The translations under genes were made by a program, and so were the position numbers. A DNA stretch of 64,000 nt from Paracoccus aminovorans (lineage in GTDB: Bacteria > Pseudomonadota > Alphaproteobacteria > Rhodobacterales > Rhodobacteraceae). The notes below the pieces were generated by a model. The model worked only from the letters and a program-made list of their open reading frames with translations, searched no databases and was not told the DNA's origin. Location: assembly GCF_900005615.1 (NCBI RefSeq), contig NZ_LN832559.1, positions 1,580,837 through 1,644,836 on the forward strand. Direction: 5' to 3'. Each line of letters opens with the position of its first letter. The first letter of the stretch is position 1. This document shows positions 21,384 to 30,901 of the stretch, in pieces.

Positions 21384-21458
21384 GGCGCTGTCATCCTGAG
21401 GTTCGCCCCAGCAGATAGCGCAGCGCCGCGCGCCTTGCCAGTGCTTCCCGGGAAGGAT

Positions 21459-22202
21459 ATGGCCCCGCGCATGGAACCCGCGATCATTCTCGTGCGCCCG
21501 CAGATGGGCGAAAACATCGGCGCGGCGGCGCGCGCCATGCTGAATTTCGGTCTGACCGACATGCGTCTGGTGGCGCCGCGCGACGGCTGGCCCAATCCGC
21601 GGGCCGTGGCCATGGCCTCGGGGGCCGCCGGCCGGGTGCTGGACCGGGCGCGGGTGTTTGCGACCCTGGCCGAGGCCATGGCGGACGTCGATTACGCCTA
21701 TGCCACCACCGCGCGCGGCCGCGAGTTGACGAAGCCGGTGCTGACGCCCGCCACCGCCATGGCCGATGCCCGGCAGCGCCATGCCCAGGGCGGCCGCACC
21801 GCGATCCTGTTCGGCCCCGAACGTGCGGGCCTGGAAAACGACGACGTGGCGCGGGCCAATGCCATCATCACCGTACCGGTGAACCCGGATTTCCCCTCGC
21901 TGAACCTGGCGCAGGCGGTGCTGCTCAACGGCTATGAATGGGCGCGCGAGAGCCTGCCGCCCGAGCCCGCCCCGCATGGCCGCCGCCCCGATGGCGAGGC
22001 GCCGGCCACCCGCATCGAGATCGAGAAGCTGGCCGACCATTACGAGGAACGGCTCGAGGCCGCGGGCTTCTTCTTCCCGTCCGAGAAGGCGCCGGCGATG
22101 AAGCTGACGCTGCGCAACCTGTGGTCGCGGCTGCCGCTGACCCGGGCCGATGCGCGGATCTTCCACGGCATGCTGCGCCAGCTGGTCCGGCGCGCAGATT
22201 GA
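21459..22202 (+). CDS. trmJ: tRNA 2'-O-methyltransferase TrmJ (SpoU family)
   Basis: A 247-residue SPOUT methyltransferase that methylates the ribose of nucleotide 32 in tRNAs. The start IILVRPQMGENIGAAARAM is the classic TrmJ opening. The knot region has ILFGPERAGLEND (motif 2) and VNPDFPSLNLAQAVLLNGYE (motif 3). A C-terminal helical extension (KLADHYEERLEAAGFF, MLRQLVRRAD) is also typical. ATGs at 21459 and 21471 are both possible: the GGAAGGA at 21451 is very close to the first and somewhat far from the second. Confidence 0.9.
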   Translation: MAPRMEPAIILVRPQMGENIGAAARAMLNFGLTDMRLVAPRDGWPNPRAVAMASGAAGRVLDRARVFATLAEAMADVDYAYATTARGRELTKPVLTPATAMADARQRHAQGGRTAILFGPERAGLENDDVARANAIITVPVNPDFPSLNLAQAVLLNGYEWARESLPPEPAPHGRRPDGEAPATRIEIEKLADHYEERLEAAGFFFPSEKAPAMKLTLRNLWSRLPLTRADARIFHGMLRQLVRRAD

Positions 22203-22254
22203 TTTCCGGGCGCGCCCGGGCCAAGGTCGCGCCTGTTCGAACAAGGAAGCTGAC

Positions 22255-23400
22255 ATGGCAAGACGCCCCGTCTTTCAGGAAGTCACCGAAACGAGCCCCA
22301 AGGCCACGCCGCCCGCGGGCGGCATGATCGATGCCGGCCATCGCGGCGCGCGCGGCGCGATCCGGCTGTGGCTGATCGTCATCTTCGTGCTGGTTGCGGC
22401 GATGATCGCGCTGGGGGGGGCCACGCGGCTGACTGGCTCGGGGCTGTCGATCACCGAGTGGAAGCCGGTGACCGGGGCGATCCCGCCGATGGACGCCGCC
22501 GCCTGGCAGGCCGAGTTCGACAAATACAAGCTGATCCCGCAGTTCCAGCAGGTGAACGCGGACATGGACCTGGCGGGCTTCAAGCAGATCTACTGGTGGG
22601 AATGGTCGCACCGGCTGCTGGGCCGGCTGATCGGGCTTGTGTGGGCCGTGGGCTTCCTGGGCTTCCTGGCCGCCCGCCGCATCCCGACCGGCTGGGTGCC
22701 GCGGCTGCTGCTGCTTGGTGTGCTCGGCGGGGCGCAGGGCGCCATCGGCTGGTGGATGGTGCATTCGGGCCTGTCGGGCGAGATGGTGCGGGTGGCCTCC
22801 TATCGCCTCGCGCTGCACCTGGGGCTGGCCTTCGCGATTCTGGGCTTCATCGCCTGGTATGTCATGCAGCTTTCTCGCTCCGAGGCGGCGCTGCTGCGTG
22901 CGCGCCGGGCGGGCGAGGCGAAGCTGTTTTCCATGACCACCGGGCTGATGCACCTGGCCTTCGTGCAGATCCTGCTGGGCGCGCTGGTCGCGGGCATCGA
23001 CGCGGGCCGGATGTATACCGGCTGGCCCACCATGGGCGGCGAGTGGATCCCGGCCGAGATCTGGGATGCCACGCTCGGCTGGCGCAACTTCTTCGAGACC
23101 CCGGCCTTGGTGCAGTTCATCCATCGCATGGTGGGCTATCTGCTGGCGATCTTTGCCCTGGTGGTGTTCCTGCGCGCCCGGCGCTCGCCGCATCCGCAGA
23201 CGCGCGGCGCCTATCTCGCGATGATCGCGGCGGTGGCGGTGCAGGTGCTTCTGGGCATCATGAACGTGATCCATGCCGCGCCGCTGCCCTTGGCGCTGGC
23301 GCATCAGGTCATGGCCGTGGCACTGTTCACCCTGATCCTGCGCGCGCGCCACAATGCGCGCTATCCTTATGAAACCTCGGTCAGGGGAACCATCCGATGA
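22255..23400 (+). CDS. ctaA: Heme A synthase
   Basis: A 381-residue integral membrane monooxygenase that oxidises heme O to heme A for aa3-type cytochrome oxidases. It has a short hydrophilic N-terminus and about eight hydrophobic segments. The heme-ligating histidines lie in WEWSHRLLGR, ALHLGLAF, FIHRMVGY and LAHQVMAV. GGATRLTGSGLSITEWKPV is the strongly conserved first loop. An AAGGAAG ribosome binding site precedes the ATG at 22255. Its stop overlaps the start of the carboxypeptidase gene by four bases (ATGA). Confidence 0.95.
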   Translation: MARRPVFQEVTETSPKATPPAGGMIDAGHRGARGAIRLWLIVIFVLVAAMIALGGATRLTGSGLSITEWKPVTGAIPPMDAAAWQAEFDKYKLIPQFQQVNADMDLAGFKQIYWWEWSHRLLGRLIGLVWAVGFLGFLAARRIPTGWVPRLLLLGVLGGAQGAIGWWMVHSGLSGEMVRVASYRLALHLGLAFAILGFIAWYVMQLSRSEAALLRARRAGEAKLFSMTTGLMHLAFVQILLGALVAGIDAGRMYTGWPTMGGEWIPAEIWDATLGWRNFFETPALVQFIHRMVGYLLAIFALVVFLRARRSPHPQTRGAYLAMIAAVAVQVLLGIMNVIHAAPLPLALAHQVMAVALFTLILRARHNARYPYETSVRGTIR

Positions 23401-24869
23401 GCGCCTTCGACGATCTTCTCGCCTTCCAGCGCCAGACCGAGGCGCTGTCCTCGGTCGCCGAACGGCTGGGCTGGGACCAGGAAACCGTGATGCCGCGCGG
23501 CGCGACCGAGCAGCGCAGCGAAGAGATGGCGGCGATGGAATCGGTGCTGCACGAGCGGCGCACCGATCCGCGCATCGGCGAATGGCTGGACCAGGCGGTG
23601 CCCGAGGACGGTGAGGACGCCCGCATCATCGAACTGATCGCCCGCGATTTCCGCCGCGCCTCGCGCATTCCGGCGCGGCTGGCGACGGAACTGGCGCGGC
23701 AGACCTCGCTGGCGCAGGGCGTCTGGGCCGAGGCCCGGGCCAAGGACGCGCCCGAGGAGTTCCTGCCGGTGCTGGGCGACATCCTGATGCTGAAGCGCGA
23801 GGAGGCGGCGGCGCTGGCCGATGGCGGCGACCTCTACGACGCGCTTTTGGACGATTACGAACCCGGCGCCACCCAGGCCCAGATCGCGAGGCTGTTCGAC
23901 GCCATGCGCCCGCGCCTGGTCGCGCTGCGCGAGGACGTGCTGGGCGCCGACTATCAGCCCGAGCCGCTGAGCGGGCATTTCCCGCAGGAAACCCAGCTGC
24001 GCCTGGCGCGGACCTGCGCCACCGCATTCGGCTACGACTGGACCCGAGGCCGCATGGACATCGCCGTGCATCCCTTCAGCTCGGGGCGCTGGCAGGACAG
24101 CCGCATCACCACGCGGGTGGTCGAGACCGACCCGTTCAACTGCCTTTATTCCACCATCCACGAGGTCGGCCATTCCAGCTATGAGCTGGGCATCGATCCC
24201 GACTATGCCTTCACGCCGCTGGGGCGCGGCGTCTCGATGGGCGCCCACGAAAGCCAGAGCCGGATCTACGAGAACCAGATCGGCCGCGGCCGCGCCTTCA
24301 CCGGCTGGCTCTATCAACGCATGTCGGATGCCTTCGGCGGCTTGTCGCTGCCCGATGCGGACGCCTTCTATGCGACGGTCAATCGGGTGACGCCTGGCTT
24401 CATCCGCACCGAATCCGACGAGGTGCAATACAACCTGCACATCATGCTGCGATTCGACCTGGAGCGCGACCTGATCGCCGGCCGGCTGGATACCCGCGAC
24501 CTGGTCGAGGCCTGGAACGCGCGCTTCCTCAACGATTTCGGCGTGGCCGTGGACCGACCCGCCAATGGTGTCCTGCAGGACGTGCATTGGGCGGTCGGGC
24601 TTTTCGGCTATTTCCCGACCTATGCGCTGGGGAACGTCTATGCCGGCTGCCTGAACGCGGCCATGCGCGCCGCCGTGCCGGATCTGGACAAGGCGCTGGC
24701 GTGGGGCGAGGCCGACCCGGCGGTGGAATGGCTGCGCGAGAACATGCAGCGCCATGGCGGCCTTTATCCGCCGCGAGACTTGATCGAGCGCGCCACCGGC
24801 GCCGAGATCAGCGAGGCGCCGCTGCTCGACTACCTGGAAGAGAAATTCTCGGGCATCTATCGGCTTTGA
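23397..24869 (+). CDS. M32-family metallocarboxypeptidase (Taq type)
   Basis: A 490-residue thermostable-carboxypeptidase-1-like enzyme that removes C-terminal residues from peptides in the cytoplasm. The zinc motif is HEVGH (around residue 258), with the downstream glutamate in GAHESQSRIYENQ, a signature unique to M32. GWDQETVMPRGATEQRS is the usual N-terminal motif. Length matches the family (about 500). Translation is coupled to ctaA by an ATGA overlap, and transcription probably ends at the hairpin 24880-24942. Confidence 0.93.
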   Translation: MSAFDDLLAFQRQTEALSSVAERLGWDQETVMPRGATEQRSEEMAAMESVLHERRTDPRIGEWLDQAVPEDGEDARIIELIARDFRRASRIPARLATELARQTSLAQGVWAEARAKDAPEEFLPVLGDILMLKREEAAALADGGDLYDALLDDYEPGATQAQIARLFDAMRPRLVALREDVLGADYQPEPLSGHFPQETQLRLARTCATAFGYDWTRGRMDIAVHPFSSGRWQDSRITTRVVETDPFNCLYSTIHEVGHSSYELGIDPDYAFTPLGRGVSMGAHESQSRIYENQIGRGRAFTGWLYQRMSDAFGGLSLPDADAFYATVNRVTPGFIRTESDEVQYNLHIMLRFDLERDLIAGRLDTRDLVEAWNARFLNDFGVAVDRPANGVLQDVHWAVGLFGYFPTYALGNVYAGCLNAAMRAAVPDLDKALAWGEADPAVEWLRENMQRHGGLYPPRDLIERATGAEISEAPLLDYLEEKFSGIYRL

Positions 24870-24879
24870 GCGCCGGTTC

Positions 24880-24942
24880 GAGTATTTATGGAACAGAGAA
24901 GCCCAGCGCGGTGCCTTGGGCTTCTTCGTTCCTCAAATACTC
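24880..24942. terminator. Bidirectional terminator-like inverted repeat
   Basis: The left arm at 24880-24905 begins GAGTATTTATGGAAC and the right arm lies at 24917-24942 (22 of 26 bases complementary), with an 11-base loop. It sits exactly between the convergent carboxypeptidase and P450 genes. The GAGTATTT/AAATACTC ends resemble the GGGTATTT repeat at 20662, so both may belong to one widespread intergenic element used as terminator. Confidence 0.75.
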
Positions 24943-24944
24943 AT

Positions 24945-26291
24945 TCAACGGTTCCGCAGGCGCAGGTGGATGCCATTCTTGCCCCGTAGAGTCAGGCGCA
25001 TGATCGGGACGGGCCTTTCGGTTCCGGGTTCCAGCCGGTAGGCGCGGAGCAGGACCGAGAGGATCAGCGGTCCCTCGATCATCGCGAAGCCGGCGCCGGG
25101 GCAGGCGCGGGCGCCGGCCGAGAAGGGGATATAGGCGTCGCGCATGCAGGTCTTGCCGTTCTCGGTCTCCCAGCGGCCGGGGTCGAAACCGTCGGGATTG
25201 TCCCAGAGCCGTTCATGGCGGTGCAGGTGCCAGGGCGACAGCACCAGTTGAGCGCCCTTGGGGGCCTTGCGGTCGCGCAGGGTCTCGGCATGGGCGCATT
25301 GCCGCACCGTCATCGCGACCGGAGGATAAAGCCGCAGCGCCTCGCGGAAGACGGCGCGGGACAGCGGCAGGGCCTTGATGGCGGCGAAATCGGGGGCGAG
25401 GGTCCGGTGTGCTTCCTCGGCCAGCCGGTCTTGCCAGTCGGGATGCTCGGCCAGCAGATAGAGCGCCCAGGCCAGCGCCGAGGCGCCGGTTTCATGGCCG
25501 GCCAGGAAGAAGGTCGCGACCTCGTCGACCATCTCGGCGGCGGAAAAGACCGCGCCGGTCTGAGGATCTGTCGTGGTCATGATCCGGGTCGCCAGGTCGG
25601 CGGGCGCGACGCCTTGGGCGATCAGCGCGGCGCGATCTGACACCAGCTGCCGGATCAGGTCGCGGATGCGGCGGGCGCTGGCGCGGGTGCGCCGGCTGTG
25701 CAGCCGTGCCCAGCGCGGCAGCGGCAGCAGGCCCCCGAGATTCACCATCGGCTGCGCGTCCTGATGGTCGCGGAAGGACTGGAACACGCCGGCGGCGATG
25801 CGGTCCTCGATCGGGATCGAGAACAGGGTGCGGAAGATCACGTCGGCGGCGATGTGGCTGGTCTGCGGCTCGATGTCCACATCCGCGCCGTCGGCCAGCG
25901 GCGCCAGCCGCGCCGCGCCGGATTGCGCGGCGTCCCACATGGCGGCGAAGGATTCGCGCAGCCTGCCGCCCTCGAAGGCCTGGTCGATGATGCGGCGCTG
26001 GTGCTGCCAGGTCGCCCCGTTCGAGATGAAGCTGGAATTGCCCAAGAGCGGTTGCAGCCCCGCCGCCATGCGCGGCGATTTCGGGAAATCCATCGGCCGC
26101 TGCTTCAGGATCAGGTCGATCAGCTTGGGGTCGTTGCAGGTGAAGCTGCGGATGAAGGGGGCGCGGAACTCGGCCATCCAGGCGCGATAAAGCCGGTCGG
26201 ACTGCGCCGAGAGAATGTCCTGGCGGAAATCGCGCAGGAAGCGCCAGAGCGAGGGCTTGCCCGGACGCGAGGCGGGTTTCGGCGGGATCAT
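24945..26291 (-). CDS. Cytochrome P450
   Basis: A 448-residue soluble heme-thiolate monooxygenase. The I-helix oxygen-activation motif is AGHETGAS. The K-helix ExxR is in REALRLYPPVAMTVRQ. The heme loop FSAGARACPGAGFA contains the axial cysteine and fits F-x-x-G-x-R-x-C-x-G. No N-terminal membrane anchor is seen, as in other bacterial class I P450s. Redox partners are not in the neighbourhood. The ATG at 26291 overlaps the stop of the upstream hydrolase gene by four bases, suggesting the two act together, perhaps on a lipid-like substrate. Substrate unknown. Confidence 0.93.
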   Translation of the reverse strand: MIPPKPASRPGKPSLWRFLRDFRQDILSAQSDRLYRAWMAEFRAPFIRSFTCNDPKLIDLILKQRPMDFPKSPRMAAGLQPLLGNSSFISNGATWQHQRRIIDQAFEGGRLRESFAAMWDAAQSGAARLAPLADGADVDIEPQTSHIAADVIFRTLFSIPIEDRIAAGVFQSFRDHQDAQPMVNLGGLLPLPRWARLHSRRTRASARRIRDLIRQLVSDRAALIAQGVAPADLATRIMTTTDPQTGAVFSAAEMVDEVATFFLAGHETGASALAWALYLLAEHPDWQDRLAEEAHRTLAPDFAAIKALPLSRAVFREALRLYPPVAMTVRQCAHAETLRDRKAPKGAQLVLSPWHLHRHERLWDNPDGFDPGRWETENGKTCMRDAYIPFSAGARACPGAGFAMIEGPLILSVLLRAYRLEPGTERPVPIMRLTLRGKNGIHLRLRNR

Positions 26292-27481
26292 GTCGCGGTG
26301 AACCCGTTGACCGGCCGGGCGATGCGGCCCGGCGAATGGTCGCGTCCGGTGAAGCGCGCGCCAAGCGGCAGCGGCCCGGCGGTGATGGCGAAATAGTCGT
26401 AGTCGCGGGGGCGGTCGAAGGCGCAGAGATACTGGAAATGCAGCCGGAACCAGCGCCCGCGCAGGCTGCGGCGCTTTTGCGGCGAGAGCGTCTGGGTGAA
26501 GGCGGCCGAGAGCACCAGCGGCTGCCGGCGGCCCGGCGGCTCGACCCCCGAGACCGCGACCGGGTCGCAGAGCCCGAAGCAGCAGGCGTCGCCCGGTGCG
26601 GTCACGTCGATCCAGTCCAGTTCGGGCCGCGCTGACAGATAGCGCAGGTCGGCCCGCAGCCGGTTCGCGCGCGGCAGGAACGACGCCATCGGCACGACAT
26701 GGCCCAGCGACAGGTAGGAGAGCCGCGCGCCCGTCGGCACCCGGCCCGAGCGGATCAGGTCCGCCAGCACCGAGACCCCCAGATAGGCGCCGGAGCTGTG
26801 GCCGATGACCAACACCTCGTCCCAATCACCTGCCAGCACCTCGGCGATGCGGTCGGCAAATTGCGTCAGCCGCGCTTCGAGCGCTGGGGGATAGGCGCCG
26901 CCGCCCTGGGCCGTAAAGGCGTAGTCGTGCATCAGGTAATAGGCGAAGATCTTGCCGTCCAGCCGCCGCCACAGGTGCAGCCCGGCCCAGACCACCGCCA
27001 GCGTGACCGGCAGCGCCAGCCCCATCACGCCGGTCAGCCGGCCGACGAGCCAGCCCAGACCCGCGCCGGCCAGCAGCACCACGGCCAGTTGCGCCAGCAG
27101 CACCACCACCGGGTAGAGCGCCGCGATTACCGGGCCGCGGCGCAGGCGCATCAGCCGGAACAGCGCCCCCGAGCCGATATAGGCCCAGGCGGTGCGGCAA
27201 AGCTGGCCATAGGTCGCGGCGATGCTTTGCCCCATCGAGCCCTGCACGATGTCGGCCCAGACCAGCACCTCGAACTCGGCCTCGGCCCGCGCGCCGTCGA
27301 AATCGCCGCTGACGCCCCAGCCGAAGCCCTTGCGGTCGCGGCGCGGGCCGAAACCCAGCCGATAGCCCGAGATCCGTGCCTGCTCGGCCCCCTCGCGCTT
27401 GTAAAGCTCGCGGTAGCGGCGCGGCGGGATCGGGTCATAGCCGGGGATGTAGAGGATGCGGCGGCGAAAGGGGCGGGTCAT
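26288..27481 (-). CDS. Membrane-associated alpha/beta hydrolase-like protein, 397 aa
   Basis: It begins MTRPFRRRILYIPGYDPIPP. A basic soluble region is followed by a hydrophobic pair of segments (about residues 120-175, IAALYPVVVLLAQLAVVLLAG and MGLALPVTLAVVWAGLHL). A C-terminal domain then carries EVLVIGHSSGAYLGVSVLADL, where GHSSG is a G-x-S-x-G nucleophile elbow. A lipase or esterase acting at the membrane is the simplest reading. No family name is certain. It is translationally coupled to the downstream P450 gene (ATGA overlap). An alternative ATG lies ten codons upstream; neither start has a clear ribosome binding site. Confidence 0.7.
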   Translation of the reverse strand: MTRPFRRRILYIPGYDPIPPRRYRELYKREGAEQARISGYRLGFGPRRDRKGFGWGVSGDFDGARAEAEFEVLVWADIVQGSMGQSIAATYGQLCRTAWAYIGSGALFRLMRLRRGPVIAALYPVVVLLAQLAVVLLAGAGLGWLVGRLTGVMGLALPVTLAVVWAGLHLWRRLDGKIFAYYLMHDYAFTAQGGGAYPPALEARLTQFADRIAEVLAGDWDEVLVIGHSSGAYLGVSVLADLIRSGRVPTGARLSYLSLGHVVPMASFLPRANRLRADLRYLSARPELDWIDVTAPGDACCFGLCDPVAVSGVEPPGRRQPLVLSAAFTQTLSPQKRRSLRGRWFRLHFQYLCAFDRPRDYDYFAITAGPLPLGARFTGRDHSPGRIARPVNGFTAT

Positions 27482-27550
27482 GTCACGGCGGTTGTTTTGC
27501 CGGTGCAGCATAACCCATCCGGGCGAGCGGGCAAGTCGCGAGCCGTCAAG

Positions 27551-28234
27551 TCAAGCCACGCCCCAGCGGCGCTCCAGCTTCTCGATGGCGGCGATGCGGG
27601 CGGCGGTCGGGGGGTGCGAGAGCAGCCAGGCCGGTGCCGTGCCGCGGCCGCCGGCCAGCCCGTCGAGCTTGCGGAACAGGCTTTTCTGCGGGTCGGTGCC
27701 CAGTCCCGCCTTGACCATCAGGGCGCTGGCGAAGGCGTCGGCCTCGAACTCGTCCTGGCGCGACAGCCGGGCGGCGACGGCTGCGGCGACCAGATTGGCG
27801 ATCCAGCCGCCGATGCCGGGCAGGAAGCGGCCCAGCACGCCCGCCAGCGCCATGCGGATGGCATTCTGGCCGGCGAAGTCGATCATCCGGCGTCGGGAAT
27901 GACCCAGCGAGACATGCCCCAGCTCATGCGCGATCACCGAGGCAAGCTCGGCCTCGGTCACGCGGCCTTCGTCCAGCTTGTCGAGGAAACCGCGGGTCAG
28001 AAAGATGCGCCCGTCCGGCACCGCCATGCCGTTCACCGGCGCCACTTCATAGACATGGGCGCGGATCGGCGGCAGGTCCATGGCGCGGCCCAGCCGCGCG
28101 AGCATCGGCGTCAGACGCGGATGGGTCAGCGGGGTCGAGCGGGTGTTGAGCTCGGCCTTGAGCCGCCACATGGAAAAGAACCACATCGCGGCCATGTAAA
28201 GGATGATGAGCAGGATCGGGGTATAGCGCAGCAT
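27551..28234 (-). CDS. M48-family membrane metalloprotease
   Basis: A 227-residue HtpX/Ste24-like peptidase. A single N-terminal membrane segment (MLRYTPILLIILYMAAMWFF) anchors the catalytic domain. The zinc motif is VIAHELGHVSLGH, and the third ligand glutamate is in DEFEADAFA. NGMAVPDGRIFLTRGFLDKL is a typical pre-motif strand. Such proteases help clear misfolded envelope proteins. It follows the VWA gene on the same strand after about 87 bases. Confidence 0.9.
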   Translation of the reverse strand: MLRYTPILLIILYMAAMWFFSMWRLKAELNTRSTPLTHPRLTPMLARLGRAMDLPPIRAHVYEVAPVNGMAVPDGRIFLTRGFLDKLDEGRVTEAELASVIAHELGHVSLGHSRRRMIDFAGQNAIRMALAGVLGRFLPGIGGWIANLVAAAVAARLSRQDEFEADAFASALMVKAGLGTDPQKSLFRKLDGLAGGRGTAPAWLLSHPPTAARIAAIEKLERRWGVA

Positions 28235-28321
28235 GGCCCCAATATGGGCTCGCTTTGGCGGTTCGCCAAGCCAAGGTGTCGTCGCGCGGACGGTCCGCCA
28301 AGCGCCGGCATGGTGACGCGC

Positions 28322-29503
28322 CTAGCCGAGCAGGCGCATGGCCTGGGTCAGTCCTTCGAGCGTCAGGGGCTGCATGCGATCCTCGAAGATCTCGCGGACC
28401 ATGGCGATGGAACGGGTATGGCCCCAATGCGTGCGCGGCACCGGGTTCAGCCAGACATGGTCGGGCCAGGTCTCGCGCAGGCGCTTGAGCCAGGTCTCGC
28501 CCGATTCGGGGTTCCAGTGCTCGTTGGCGCCGCCGGGCACGGCGATCTCGTAGGGCGACATCGAGGCATCGCCGACGAAGATCGTCTTGTAGTCGCGGCC
28601 GAAGCGGTTGATCGCCTCCCAGGTCGGGGTGGTTTCGGTCCAGCGGCGGCGGTTGTCCTTCCACAGCGCCTCATAGACGCAGTTGTGGAAATAGAAATGC
28701 TCCAGGTGCTTGAACTCGGCGCGGGCGGCCGAGAACAGCTCGTCCACCAGCCGCGAATGGTCGTCCATGCTGCCGCCGGCGTCGAGAAACAGCAGCACCT
28801 TCACGGCATTGTGGCGCTCGGGCCGTGTCTGCACGTCGATATAGCCGTGCTCGGCGCTGGCGCGGATAGTTCCGGGCAGGTCCAGCTCTTCCAGCGCGCC
28901 GTGGCGGGCCCATTGCCGCAGCCGCTTCAGCGCCACCTTGATGTTGCGGGTGCCCAGTTCCACCGAATCGTCGAAGTCGCGGAACTCGCGCTTGTCCCAG
29001 ACCTTGACCGCGCGGCGATGGCGGCTTTCGGCTTGCCCGATCCGCACGCCCTCGGGGTTGTAGCCATAGGCGCCGAAGGGCGAGGTGCCGGCGGTGCCGA
29101 TCCACTTGCTGCCGCCCTGGTGCCGACCCTGCTGCTCGGCCAGGCGCTCGCGCAGCCGCTTCATCAGCTCATCGAAGCTGCCCCGACCCTGGATGGCGGC
29201 GCGTTCCTCGGGCGTCAGTAGCTTCTCGGCCAGCTTCTCCAGCCATTCGCGGGGAATCGAGACCTGATCGACCAGCGTTTCGATGGGAATCTCGTCCAGG
29301 CCGGCGAAGGCTTCGGCAAAGGCACGGTCGAATCGGTCGATGTGGCTTTCGTTCTTGACCAACGTGGCGCGGGCCAGGTGATAGAATCCCTCGGGACGCC
29401 AGTCCGACAGGCCCGCATCGAGCCCCGCCAGCAGGTCCAGGTATTCCCGCAGGCTGACCGGGACCCCGTGCCGGCGCAGGCTGTCGAGAAAGGGCCGGAA
29501 CAT
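28322..29503 (-). CDS. VWA-domain protein, CoxE-like
   Basis: A 393-residue soluble protein. The N-terminal half is helical (VSLREYLDLLAGLDAGLSDW, KLAEKLLTPEERAAIQ). The C-terminal half is a von Willebrand factor A domain with the metal-site strand VLLFLDAGGSMDDHSRLV, so the MIDAS motif is D-A-G-G-S rather than D-x-S-x-S. VFVGDASMSPYEI and PNHVWLNP-like strands follow. These proteins usually act with a MoxR AAA+ ATPase in metal-centre insertion or protein maturation, but no MoxR gene is in the window. The ATG overlaps the upstream small membrane gene's stop by one base. Confidence 0.85.
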   Translation of the reverse strand: MFRPFLDSLRRHGVPVSLREYLDLLAGLDAGLSDWRPEGFYHLARATLVKNESHIDRFDRAFAEAFAGLDEIPIETLVDQVSIPREWLEKLAEKLLTPEERAAIQGRGSFDELMKRLRERLAEQQGRHQGGSKWIGTAGTSPFGAYGYNPEGVRIGQAESRHRRAVKVWDKREFRDFDDSVELGTRNIKVALKRLRQWARHGALEELDLPGTIRASAEHGYIDVQTRPERHNAVKVLLFLDAGGSMDDHSRLVDELFSAARAEFKHLEHFYFHNCVYEALWKDNRRRWTETTPTWEAINRFGRDYKTIFVGDASMSPYEIAVPGGANEHWNPESGETWLKRLRETWPDHVWLNPVPRTHWGHTRSIAMVREIFEDRMQPLTLEGLTQAMRLLG

Positions 29504-29679
29504 CAGCCCATCCTGGTCAGCACTATGGACAGGAACAGCGCCAGCACGGTCAGCGCCAGGGCGTGGGCGGCGGCATATTGCAGCTTGTCGGCGGTGCCGC
29601 CGCCGGCCTTTGCCGCGCGTGCCCAGCCGATCGCTGCGCCAAGAAGGAAGGCGGCGATCACGATCATGGCCAAGGGCAT
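29503..29679 (-). CDS. Small two-span membrane protein, 58 aa
   Basis: A short frame from ATG at 29679 to TGA at 29503, beginning MPLAMIVIAAFLLGAAIGWA and ending LALTVLALFLSIVLTRMG. Both ends are membrane-spanning, with a Gly/Lys-containing turn (KAGGGTADK) between them, so it is probably a helical hairpin in the inner membrane. Its TGA shares one base with the ATG of the VWA gene, implying coupled translation. No family function is known to me. Confidence 0.7.
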   Translation of the reverse strand: MPLAMIVIAAFLLGAAIGWARAAKAGGGTADKLQYAAAHALALTVLALFLSIVLTRMG

Positions 29680-29775
29680 AGCCCCGCCCGCCGCCCCTGT
29701 CGAGGGGCAGCCCCCTTGAACGCCAGCGGGGCGCGGGTTACGTTCGTTTCAACTTAGTAATCGGAGGGCGTGACC

Positions 29776-30900
29776 ATGGCGCCCAGGCGTCCCGCGGGTG
29801 CGGACGCGTTCCCGAGAAAAACGGTCGAGCCCTTCGTCACCCGCCCGGCCGAGGACGGGTCGCTCTACGCGGCCTTGGATCTTGGCACCAACAGCTGCCG
29901 GATGCTGATTGCCCGCCCTGCGGGCAGCCAGTTCCAGGTGGTGGACAGTTTCTCGAAGCCGGTCCAGCTGGGCCATGGTCTCGAGGCATCAGGCAGGCTG
30001 TCGCGTCCTTCCATGGCGCGGACGGTGCATGCCTTGCAGGTGTGCCGGCGCAAGCTCGAGGCGCATAATGTCGTGCATATGCGGCTGGTCGCGACCGAGG
30101 CCTGCCGGCGGGCGCGCAACAGCCGCGACTTCCTGCGCATGATCCGGCGCGAGACCGGGCTGCCGGTCGAGATCATCGACGCCGAGGAAGAGGCGCGGCT
30201 GGCCGTGATCTCTTGCGCGCCGCTGGTCAGCCAGCGCACCGAGCAATTGCTGGTCGTCGACATCGGCGGCGGCTCGACCGAACTCGTCTGGATCGACCTC
30301 GAGGAGGTGGATCCCAAGGAACGCTCGCGGGCCATCATGCGGCTGGCGGACGGCTTTCGAGATCCGCAGCCCGGCGGCGCGCGGGTGGTGGACTGGATCT
30401 CGGTGCCGCTGGGCGTGGCCACGCTGCGCGACCAGTTCGAGGATGTCGAGGACGACCAGGGCCGTTTCGCGCTGATGTCCTGGCATTTCGAGGAGATGCT
30501 GTCGGATTTCGCGCCCTATTCGCTGACCAGCGCCCCCGACGAGAATTTCCAGATCATCGGCACTTCGGGCACCGTGACTACGGTGGCGGCAAGCCACCTG
30601 GGGCTGCGCCGTTACGACCGGACCAAAGTGGACGGTCTGACCATGACCTCGGCCCAGATCGACCGGGTGATCCGCGACTATCTGGCGCTGGGACCCGAGG
30701 GCCGCCGCGCCGATCCGCGCATCGGGCGCGAGCGGCATGCGCTGATCATGTCGGGCGCGGCGATCCTGCAGACGCTGATGCGGGTCTGGCCGACGACGCG
30801 GCTGTCGGTGGCGGATCGCGGCCTGCGCGAGGGGCTGCTTTATGCGCAGATGGTCAAGGACGGGGTGCTGGCCCCGGATGGAATGAACGGGGTGGCGTGA
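29776..30900 (+). CDS. Ppx/GppA-family phosphatase
   Basis: A 374-residue ASKHA-fold enzyme related to exopolyphosphatase and guanosine pentaphosphatase. The phosphate-1 motif is [12 protein letters not shown], the phosphate-2 motif [13 protein letters not shown], and the adenosine-like motif [10 protein letters not shown]. It is shorter than E. coli Ppx and lacks the C-terminal HD-like domain, as in many alphaproteobacterial forms. GGAGGG at 29763-29768 favours the ATG at 29776 over the GTG six bases upstream. It is followed after one base by rlmE, a conserved pairing. Confidence 0.9.
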   Translation: MAPRRPAGADAFPRKTVEPFVTRPAEDGSLYAALDLGTNSCRMLIARPAGSQFQVVDSFSKPVQLGHGLEASGRLSRPSMARTVHALQVCRRKLEAHNVVHMRLVATEACRRARNSRDFLRMIRRETGLPVEIIDAEEEARLAVISCAPLVSQRTEQLLVVDIGGGSTELVWIDLEEVDPKERSRAIMRLADGFRDPQPGGARVVDWISVPLGVATLRDQFEDVEDDQGRFALMSWHFEEMLSDFAPYSLTSAPDENFQIIGTSGTVTTVAASHLGLRRYDRTKVDGLTMTSAQIDRVIRDYLALGPEGRRADPRIGRERHALIMSGAAILQTLMRVWPTTRLSVADRGLREGLLYAQMVKDGVLAPDGMNGVA

Positions 30901-30901
30901 G

